DNA of 64,000 nt from Henricia sp. BOLD:AAB3569 (taxonomy: Eukaryota; Echinodermata; Asteroidea; Spinulosida; Echinasteridae). The stretch covers positions 124,001-188,000 of the forward strand of contig JBBELK010001358.1 in NCBI GenBank assembly GCA_037783545.1, read 5' to 3'. This document shows, piece by piece, positions 54,935 through 64,000 of the stretch. A program made the translations under genes and the position numbers. Below the pieces are notes generated by a model. That model worked only from the letters and a program-made list of their open reading frames with translations. It did no database searches and was not told the DNA's origin. Within the stretch, counting starts at the first letter, position 1. Every line of letters begins with the position of its first letter.

Positions 54935-55972
54935 ATCGGTATAATTATTCATCTGTTCAGCAAATGATGAAATGGACGCAATTTCAGGTGGCGACAAACA
55001 CTTTTTGGGGGAGCAAATCGAGTTGTTGTGGATGCAATACTTTGGCCATTTGCTTAATATTAGAATAGACCGTATCCAATAGCCGCCATTTCGTGGGGCA
55101 GTTTCTTTGTTCCTTGAGCCTGAGGACATGCATGGTTTCACATATTGTGCTTCCATTGTTGAACGGTTTAAGTATAACAAACGGCGCCAAAATATTCGCG
55201 CCACTTGCAGACTACCAGCGACGCGCTGTCATGGCTATATGTGGTTTTTCTACGGCGTGTAGGGTTACCAGTTTATCCCAGAGGCGGAAATTATAAGGTC
55301 AGATTAAAATGTTATGTACTTTTTGCTTAATTAACCTTTTGCACAGGTGATAAATGGAATTTTAAGATTGTTTACAGTGGACACCCTGTAGGAGAAACTG
55401 CTAATTTTGACGTGGTGTGAAAATGGTCGCTGCCTGTGTTACGAGGTCCCCGGAAGTCGACGAGTCTCGCGGAATCCCGCACGCTCTCGTGGTCAACTTA
55501 CACGGTCTATATTAAAATTGACATTATATTTCTGACAAATTAATAATAAAAAAATACAGATATTCCTCGAACCGTTGAGCAGTGTAGGCCTACTTGGCTG
55601 CGGCTGGAAAACATACAACGTACAAGTGGTACCAGCTACACCACTTCGAACAGATTATTTTAGCCGCAATTTCGAAGAACTCCTACCACCTGAATTGTAA
55701 CAAAAGACCATCTCCTATGCATGCATGGGCTGCATGAGTGGGCGCCATATTTGAAAATGGTGCCTTATAAGGGTATTCTTTGTGTGCGGCCGTGGCTTGT
55801 CTTGTATATAAAAAAAAGCGTTCCTTGACACACAAGAAGTGTCCACTAAGTTATTCAAATCTATGAAATCCAGGATCAGAACTAAACACATGCACATTAT
55901 AGTACATTACTTTCTTACTCACTGCACTGTCCGTTCAGGGCTAATGGCGCCCTCAACGGCGACAAATAATTG
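54935..55972 (+). other. WSCD copy 2 3' region
   Basis: As in unit 1, it includes the one-sided family B MITE (from 55068) and an AATAAA near 55544. No gene. Confidence 0.5.
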
Positions 55973-55980
55973 ATCTGCTC

Positions 55981-57253
55981 CACAGAGCTATATATAGGAA
56001 CTAGAGTGAGCACTTATCACGTGACCCCGTGCCCTCAAGGGTGCGTGGACGCCATTTTGTTAGTGGGCAAAAAGTACGTGCTAATGTATTGACGACATGC
56101 GTATTTTCAGCTTTAATTTTATTTTAAGATTATGCTTTCAGCGATAGGGGTGCAGAAAGATGTGGTTGCTAACTACAATCATCCTGACTGTCGGATCATT
56201 GTCCCATGTTTATATTTTACTTTAAAAGATTGAAACTTTAGTTAGGCCAAACACTTTTCTTTCCCCATGGGCCAAACAACATTCAAAATCGTCGCCCGGG
56301 TACTGTACAAGATTTGGGGAGTTGATCATAATTTTTTTTAATGACTTATCTAGCATTAGAATGTGCAGATTTGATGGAAAAACTCGAAATTTGGAGTGGG
56401 AAAGTTTAAGATTTTGTGAGGAAACACTGGATTTTTTTTCAGCCTGCCTCATCTATTTTGCACACAAGGTCTGAAGCCACGATCAACTTCCTAGTTCTTT
56501 CCTGCTACGTCCCCCACTGCTTTTTGCGTGTGTAGGTAGAGCATTCGGGTATACTAGTACCTCAGCCATTAACTTGGGGGAAAGTAACACCCGTTTCATA
56601 CAGGCGCACGATCGTTCCGATTAAAATTTTGTTTCAGACAGGCGTCGGTATGCGAGCCGCGCGCACACTTAAGATCGACGTCTGAAACCAAGTCGCTGTT
56701 CAGTCGTTCGATCTTTCGACTTCTGGCGAACCAAGTCGCTCCAAATTGTTTCATACGTCGAACTTAATTCAAATTTCTGGGATAATTTAGTTCAGCGCGA
56801 CTGTAAGGTGCAGGATTTCCCGGTGAAACCGACTGCCTAAGGGAAAAACTACCGTTCTACCGTTCACCATGCATTAAGTACATAGCATAACCTAGCGTTT
56901 TCAAGAGAAAACTGTATTTTTTTCATTTCTAAAATCACGTTTCTAACAAAATTCGCACTTTTTGTGACATTATTATGTCATAATTAGTGGCAGAGGTGTA
57001 CGTTACTTATACCTGCCTAGGTACAATAGAAAAAGCTCACTCATGACTGGCGTTAAACAGCCAATAAATCATTTAAAAGCCCATTTATAGCTGCCGCGCC
57101 GTTGACTGCAGTGGATACATCCGGGTATTTATCAATCATTTTGACCACTAACAAAATGGCGGACGCGGTCCCAGGGCGGCACGCCCGGGTACCGCGCACA
57201 GGCACGGGGTCACGTGATAAGTGCGCACTCTAGTTCTTATATATAGCTCCATG
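55981..57253. mobile_element. non-autonomous hAT transposon, unit 2 only
   Basis: The left end CACAGAGCTATATATAGGAA and right end TTCTTATATATAGCTCCATG are inverted. Pairing extends through GCACTTATCACGTGACCCCG and on to GCCATTTTGTTAGTGG (over 100 bp with gaps). ATCTGCTC at 55973-55980 is repeated at 57254-57261. Unit 1 has it once at the same place, so this is a genuine 8-bp duplication, the hAT hallmark. At 1273 bp it has no transposase-length frame. Confidence 0.9.
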
Positions 57254-57493
57254 ATCTGCTCATATCTGAAAGTTATTAAATATTGGCCAGTATAAGGGGG
57301 CATCATAGTTTAGTTTGTGAGCCTTTCATAGAAACAAAATACGGAAGCGTGTCGATGGGCCAACCAGGTTTTTTCCCCGTATAAGTACATGCATTTTAAA
57401 GCAAATAATTCAAATGAGGTTTACAATATAACGACCAAAATTCAACATTCATGTCTAATCGGCTTGGTGTTTTCTTTCCTCCACGGTACACTG

Positions 57494-58053
57494 CATCCTG
57501 AGATCTCAGGGAATTTCTACTATGCGAAGCGATGTAACAATACCCTGAGGAAATACACGCAAATCTGTGGAGCGAGCCGGCTGTTGTCTTGAGCCAACTC
57601 ACGCCCGAGTCATTTTGATGTAATTTAATCAATTCGGTCATGTTATGCCGAAAAGAAATTGTATTGAGTTCCGTTCCTTATGACTGTCCCATTCCTACCA
57701 AATTTTCAAACGACGAACCTTATTTACTCCGCAGTTGTTCACATTAATAACAGGGATGCATGCTGACGAATGTAATGGAACGGATTCCCCAGTATGCTTT
57801 AAATAGCAGCCAATCGCCGACGGCCAGCATTACCGAGTACATGTATCACATGCATGCACGGTGTTTACAATCTGCGCGCGTTACATTTGAATGCCTGCAA
57901 TCGTGCTACAATGCACTGCAAGCGTCCTGATTGGTCCAGCAGAGGCGACAAGATTTCTGTCGCTTGTCCCACCGCCAAATGGGGCCTTTTTCAACAGGGC
58001 CACTGTACGCAGTAGTTAGGGAGTGCGTTAAAGGGGCACTGTTGCAAGAGGAT
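57494..58053 (-). repeat. inverted copy of the WSCD promoter/leader, unit 2
   Basis: Essentially identical to 46997-47556. It faces the unit 3 promoter (59643) divergently across about 1.6 kb. Confidence 0.8.
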
Positions 58054-58401
58054 GGGTACACTGCAGCACTTTTATTATTTCCCGCATGTTTCCGTGAGGC
58101 ATGGCGTACAACATATAGCATAGCGTGTCTGCGCAGCATGCAAACCCCCTACTGCCCGTGTGCGTATCAAGTGAAGATAGTTTAATCATAATTCGTGTAC
58201 CCCCTGCGGGAAGGACCTGCGGACATTCTACTAATGCACGGTGGCACGGCCGGGTCGAGGCGAACCCAGCCGCGTGTGTCGATGCCGGGTTCACTGTGTT
58301 GTTTTGACACTGTGCCCTGTGTTTTTCACCAGCGTGGTGGTGTTTGTTGAAAGACACATCAAAGTGTTTTATATAATAAACGGCCGCATCAGATGAACAA
58401 C

Positions 58402-58739
58402 AATACATTATTGGTAAACCGTTACAAATAGTTTCACCCCCTGTGTGATTAAAGATATGCATGATTAAAACCAACTTGAGTAAAAGTCAGCTCCGTACTT
58501 CGTCTATCTAACTTCTGAGAAAACAGTCAAAAATGTGTCGTTACCACTTCGCCCCCAAACCACTTCGCACCCGAACCACTTGAACCACGGCCTGCACACG
58601 AAGTTTTTTTTAGGCGAAGTGGTATTTGGGCGAAGTTAATTGTTTTACTATAGCACTTCAGACAAAACCATTTCAGGGGAAGTTTTCTACCGTCATCATG
58701 TTTATATAAGTGTAAGTTATGTGTAAATCTGTGAACATT
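58402..58739. mobile_element. MITE family A, truncated at the unit 2/3 junction
   Basis: Same truncation and same fused neighbour as at 47905-48242. Confidence 0.8.
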
Positions 58740-59115
58740 TGGCATTAGAGATACGATGTGCCTACTCGATCGTGTATGGCACCCGGTGACTGTCATGGCC
58801 TCCTGGTCTATAAATTGTGAGACGTCTCATTCAATGTGCATGATAAGTCGTCTTCTTTTCTTAAAACAAAAACAAGCAATAATTTCACTCTAAGTGAGAG
58901 ATCGCCTCCGTAAGAGCCGCTGAGGTAGGGTACGCCACTCTGTCCGTATAGTGTATGATATTGTTAAACAAGGCCGTGGTACTCCACGTATCGAGAAATT
59001 TCAAATTGCTATCAAAAACGAGGATCTCGGTGCTTTCTTTTGTGCGATAACGATACATATGAAACGGCGTGTGATGACGTAATGCAATGGCGCGGCATCT
59101 TAAACCGAAGCTGGT

Positions 59116-59424
59116 CAACTCGTACGCGTGCCAACTCGTACGCAACCAACTTGTACGCGTGCCAACTCGTACGCCGACCAACTCGTACGCCGACCAACTC
59201 GTACGCCGACCAACTCGTACGCGTGCCAACTCCCGTTAAAATGATATCCCGTTAAAATGATTCCGTTAAAATAACGATGAGTACGAGTTGGCGCGCGTAC
59301 GAGTTGGCGCGCGTACGAGTTGGCGCGCGTACGAGTTGGTGCGTGTACGAGTTGGCGCGTGTACGACTTGACCAACTTGCGTACGAGTTGGCACGTGTAC
59401 GAGTTGGCTCGCGTACGAGTTGAC
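59116..59424. repeat. hairpin minisatellite, unit 3
   Basis: Seven left and about nine right units, one more left unit than units 1 and 2. Confidence 0.9.
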
Positions 59425-59642
59425 CTGTATTCGCAGTATGCCTATGTGTACGCAGATATTTCATTTTGTTTTTGCCCCAACATGAAACGCAGCAACAGGA
59501 AACGGAACTGCACCATCGTCAGCGCCATTTAAATGCCTTGTTTTCCATCACTTGACACAAAATAGTGCATGGTTAAAACAAAAACCAAGAACCGCATCTC
59601 CGTCCGGCTCTCACAAACTTGATCAACCTACGTGGCTACGTA

Positions 59643-60217
59643 CATCCTCTTACAACAGTGCCCCTTTAACGCACTCCCCAACTCCTGCGTACAGTGGCCC
59701 TGTTGAAAAAGGCCCCATTTGGCGGTGGGACTAGCGACAGAAATCCTGTCGCCTCTGCTGGACCAATCAGGACGCTTGCAGTGCATTCAAATGTCACGCG
59801 CGCAGATTGTAAACACCGTGCACGCATGTGATACATCATGTACTCGGTAATGCTGGCCGTTGTCCGCGTCGGCGATTGGCTGCTATTTAAAGCATTTTGG
59901 GGAATCCGTTCCATTACATTTGTCAGCATGCATCCCTGTTATTAATTTGAAAAACTGCGGAGTAAATAAGGTTCGCCGTTTGAAAGTTTGGTAGGAATGG
60001 GACAGTCATAAGGAACGGAACCCAATACAATTTCTGGAAAGTATAGAAATGGTTTCTTTTCGGCATAACATGACCGAATTGATTAAATTACATCAAAATG
60101 ACTCGGGCGTGAGTTGGCTCAAGACAACAGCCGGCTCGCTCCACAGATTTGCGTGTATTTCCTCAGGGTATTGTCACGTCGCTTTGCAGAGTGGAAATTC
60201 CCTGAGATCTCAGGATG
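59643..60217 (+). promoter_or_regulatory. promoter/leader of WSCD copy 3
   Basis: ATTGG at 59875 and TATTTAAA at 59884 correspond to the unit 1 boxes. The TATA-like box differs by one base and is closer to consensus. Confidence 0.5.
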
Positions 60218-60447
60218 GGCTACGTATACCGCCCGCATAACTGTTGATCGTGTCACTTCGGCTCTTTGTCATTTCAACTTTTCAAGCCTCGAACAAATAT
60301 TAACGAACTTGGAAGTTGGACTTTAGACCAGCGCGAGACAACTGATCTTTTGATAATTATATTAGATGAACATGCACGTAAACCAAAATGGATCGTATCG
60401 GGCCGTGTCGTGTACCCATCTGATGCCAAACTGACTGACCGGAAAGA

Positions 60448-63400
60448 ATGGCTCGCCGTTCACGGTCCTACACAGGGAAAGCCCTTTTCCTCCTCGTACT
60501 GTGTGTCCTCGGGTATCTGTTCGCAAGACAGTTACGTAAAATCAGGGACGAGGAAGATCATCTGAAGATTGACAATGTGATGGTGTTTCAACCAGTGCAA
60601 CATTTAAATCGAATTTCTACTCACCCGGCGGCTGACAGGCATATTTCGGACCAGCAGCCACAGTTTGTATCAGGTGCGTGTACATGTGTATGTTTCCGTG
60701 CACGGGCAGTGCACTTTGTTTCAGGACGCCTGAACTTTGAATTAGGCTAATGATCAAATGCATATATGATGGACCTCTAGTCGAACGGATTTGCAAACAA
60801 TATAAGGCCTGTGTATGGGTTTACGGTAGCACCATGTGAATCTCTCTTGTGTGTGGTTATGAAAAGAACCGGTGACTGTGAACTCAGTACACACATTGTA
60901 CACATAATGCCCTCAACCAGTACTTCTAACCCTGCATCATCACGAGTCCGGCATTACTCCTGAAGACGAACAGAGCACACTGTTCGAAACGTTGAGTTCA
61001 CACTCGCCGGTTCTTTTCAGAACCACATATACAAAAGAGATTCACATGGTGCTACCGTAAACCCATACACAAGTTGATTTCCACCATGCATAGACCTCAC
61101 GTTTTACCAATATAAGGCATAACTACAGTGTATTAGATTATTATAAAATGCTGATTCTGACCATGGAGGAAGAAACTGACTAATGCACCTATCAATTGTT
61201 TCCCCGGTGCTCAGCGGCCTACTGTTATTGTTTTCCTCAAACACTGTCATGTGCTTCCAATGTCTCAACTTACGTGTACATGTATCCCTAATATACTAAC
61301 TACATGCATTTAGTCAGCAGTTTTCCTCCAAGCACACATATTTGAAGTTTCAAGCCATGCAGTTGGTGTTCGTTCTATGACCCGACAATTTTCTCCCTGT
61401 CATCCATCCTTTTGAACATGTCAGTACGCAGTGGTTCAAGTGTAACGAAATGTAGGCCTAAATTTCATTTGTCCTCCCACGTCCACTCCCCCTCTCAACC
61501 ATCTTGCCTCTCCTCTCCCTCCTCCTCCCCCTCCTCCTCCCCGTCCCTCTCCCCCGCAATGTGACGCTGGTACCGTTTGTGCATCCATTTTCCCCAAGTA
61601 CCAACCTGCTACATGGTCTAGTCACGGAGACGCACTCGAGACTTTTCTTTCCTTTTTGCAGCTCTAAATCAAACATGGATGACGTGGTCAGATATCGACA
61701 GTCCGGGTGTGTACCGCGCTTGCGTGCCGAGGCCGAAGGACAGCGCGTCGATGTCAGAGGTCATAACGGATATTCTGGTGGCGAAATCGGCTAACATGAC
61801 CATCACTCGCTGTCTTAGGAACTGCATCTCTCGGGTACGTATTTATGTTTGTTCATGCAGAGGTGGAACTCTATATAGACCCTTTGCACAGGCGGCCATG
61901 GCAGGGGTGCAGCCACATTGTCACGGTGCGTCATATACGGGTAGGCACTCGATCTGTGGATTGTCACATTTAAATATGAAAACTTACCCTCTATAGATTG
62001 AGTGCAAATATAAGGATGCGGGATACGGGATGTGCCAAAGGCTAGTCAAACATTTTGGCTTGTCTGTCTAGTACCAGGTGCTATAGGATATAGGCTATGG
62101 ATATATGTTCACTTGTCTAAATCCAATTGTAAGCAGGGCCTATACATAGCCACCCCAGTCTGCCAGTGCGGGAGAGGCTATAACTAAAGCCAGGCAGCGA
62201 TCCATGCATGACCCGAATGCGGATCGCACAGTTCACAGCTGCAAGGGCCCGAATGTGGATGTGATTGCACCTGCACGTACACGATGTACATCAATTGGGT
62301 ACATTCCTTCCATAACCATGACGGGTTCGTACACGGGCTGTGATGGGAAAGCACGGAGTGCCTGGCTTATAGCCTCAGCCCTGCCGGTGCAACCTCTGGG
62401 CGGTCGGGTTGGTGTGGTGGTTCTTACCCTGCTTTTCACTTCTGGTGTCCCAGGTTTGCGTCTTGGACGTGCATGACGACTTGTTTTAACCGGCATCATT
62501 TATACATGTGTATTATTAAGTAATTTGTGGCGCCGAGAGGAGAGAAACATTTTAAAGTACTAGACCCTTGCACATTCGGCCATGACAGGGGCAAGTTTTC
62601 ACATTTAAATCATGTGATAATAGATACACAAAGTGCCTACTTGCGAATGACGCACGGTCGTTCGACTTTAAGATGCTTACACCGTGTAACACCAACTTAC
62701 ACCGGAGCGTTTTTTTAGCCATCACACGAGTCTGCCCCGGTGGCAGCCACCACTGCCCGAGCTCGCGGCAGGGTCTGTGGTGTAAGGCTTGGTGTAATGA
62801 CGTCACCTAGTAACCGCGAGTAGTAAAACATGGCGGACAGTTTGGAATCGCGACGTGATTTATGACACAAAATAGGAGGGAATAGGGCTGTAAATACATT
62901 TTGCTTAATCATGCAGTAGATTTCTGTGGGCATTGACCAAGTTTGTTACGGTACCATTTGGAAAACAAATTTCGCAGGGCGCCGGGTTAATTTTTCCTCG
63001 TGTCTCGTGAGTCAAATGATGTCGGTGTTTATGAAAGCCCCGCCTAAAACAACCTGTAAACTGTGTTTCCATAATTCAATGCGAAACCCGTGTCGTTTGT
63101 TTTGCATCTTCTGGAGGCTTCCCCTGGTGTAAACCCCGTGTTACACGGTGTAAGCATCTCGAACGCCTCTAACGTGACTGCCTCCCGTCATGGCCGCCCG
63201 TGCACTGTATATTGCATGTCTTCCGCAGGGTCTCACCTACGCCGCCCTCAGCCGTGGTAAAGAGTGTTTCTGCAGCGATGTCAAAGGACAATCCGCCTTG
63301 TTGAACTATGTGGACAGCGCCCTATGCGACATGCCGTGCCATGGAGAGACCAAATACCATTGTGGGGGCGTGGAATACATGTCTCTGTACCGAACCTCAG

Positions 63401-64000
63401 TTCCCGGTAAATGTTCTGTATTTATATGTGTCAATTACTGCCAAAAGTACAACTTTTCCCAGCCTGTAGACCATAAACACTTTATAATGACCTATTTTGA
63501 TTTAACGTAAGTCGCTGGAAGCACGCTCGCAGCACGCTTGCCGCACTATAGATAGCGTTCGCCATTTTTATTTCAGCTCCATTGGCCTGCCTCATTGGCC
63601 ATCCTCATTGGCCAACTACGTGCTGCTGCGATGGTCCAGTTCGCGTCGCCATGTTTAACTTTTTTGACCAATGAAATCGCGTCTATAAACCACGTGCATT
63701 TGTTTACATGTAAAGCGCCCTCTGTTGAAACCAAGCATGCCGATGATCCAATAAGGAAGCTTTTATTTGTCGCGGCAATTTCTTTGTCGTGCATTGGGCG
63801 GCACAGGTCGTTAAGTGTGCAGTAGTTTTGATTTTCTTGCTAATTATGAATATTATTTTTTTCGAAGATTCCAGATGTTCCCAAGTCGAGTTGAAACCAG
63901 TGGGCAGCATGCCACTGATTGCTTTAGCCAGTTACCCTCGCTCTGGTAACACGTGGACACGTCAGCTGATCGAGCAGGGGACAGGGTTCCGGACCGGTAG
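60448..64000 (+). CDS. WSCD: WSC-domain sulfotransferase (WSCD family), copy 3, partial at window end
   Basis: Exons seen are 60448-60673, 61662-61834, 63229-63406 and 63868 onward, cut by the window end within exon 4. Exon 1 encodes seven more residues than copies 1/2 (DNVMVFQ region) and exon 2 four more (VAKS after DIL). Both changes keep phase. Anchor, WSC cysteines and SYPRSGNTW are intact. Replacements seen include R-to-H and V-to-I in the stem, W122R at the end of exon 2's shared sequence, F-to-S near residue 186 and L-to-F after GTG. It is likely functional as far as visible. Confidence 0.88.
62170..62391. mobile_element. 222-bp MITE, unit 3 only, in WSCD intron 2
   Basis: GGGAGAGGCTATAAC...AGCCAGGCA at left matches TGCCTGGCTTATAGCCTCAG at right, inverted with a 4-bp loop-out. 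It is flanked by TGCCAGTGC (62161-62169) and TGCCGGTGC (62392-62400). Units 1 and 2 have one TGCCAGTGC here. The 9-bp duplication suggests Mutator-type or hAT-type transposition. Confidence 0.75.

Larger units (their letters stand above)
48243..58739 (+). repeat. tandem segmental duplication, unit 2
   Basis: 10497 bp, collinear with unit 1 apart from small indels and the 1273-bp hAT insertion at 55981-57253. Its right junction, at about 58738-58740, repeats the same MITE A / MITE C fusion as at 48243. Confidence 0.95.
58740..64000 (+). repeat. tandem segmental duplication, unit 3 (runs off the window)
   Basis: Collinear with units 1 and 2 to the last base of the window. It is more diverged than 1 is from 2: extra coding segments, a 222-bp insertion at 62170 and 38 extra bp at about 62529-62565. 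Confidence 0.95.

Overview
The window is animal nuclear DNA. Its coding regions are split by GT-AG introns of variable phase, intergenic DNA is dense in short palindromic transposons (MITEs), tRNA-derived SINEs and one LINE remnant, and the TAGGCCTA / TACATGTA words common in echinoderm and hemichordate genomes recur throughout. I infer a marine deuterostome, most likely an echinoderm. No prokaryotic features, CRISPR arrays, LTR elements, Polintons or bona fide RNA genes were seen.

Layout. 1-16.9 kb is gene-poor and repeat-rich: a 5'-truncated LINE (540-1613), a Harbinger-type MITE nested in a TA-site MITE (3308-3597), two inverted Sleeping Beauty-type MITEs (7017-8181), tRNA-SINEs and other palindromic elements. 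At 16937-18370 lies an intron-free coding region for a 477-aa RASSF9/10-type Ras-association/coiled-coil protein. 18.5-26.2 kb is again repeat-rich. From 26268 to 37044 I assembled seven coding exons, all phase-compatible, into a 425-aa low-complexity nuclear-type protein. It has an RRSTRIA motif resembling the HMGN nucleosome-binding core, two AT-hook-like GR cores, and an acidic then Pro/Ala/Lys-rich tail. Its introns hold several MITEs and a 2.4-kb, 87-bp-period minisatellite.

From 39060 to the window end is a tandem segmental amplification, with units starting at 39060, 48243 and 58740. Each unit carries one copy of a six-exon WSC-domain sulfotransferase gene (WSCD family). Copies 1 and 2 are complete and intact (438 aa each: type II membrane anchor, one WSC domain, PAPS-binding sulfotransferase domain). 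Copy 3 runs off the window in exon 4. Upstream of each gene is a hairpin minisatellite (GTACGAGTTGGC units in inverted arrays), then a CCAAT/TATA-like promoter. Units 1 and 2 also contain, about 7-8 kb downstream, an inverted copy of that promoter/leader. The unit breakpoints fall inside two different MITEs. Unit 2 alone carries a 1.27-kb non-autonomous hAT element with a perfect 8-bp target duplication, and unit 3 alone carries a 222-bp MITE, so the units date each other's insertions.

The three gene types (RASSF, HMGN-like, WSCD) are functionally unrelated neighbours. The most notable system is the recent WSCD amplification, with its hairpin arrays and inverted promoters.
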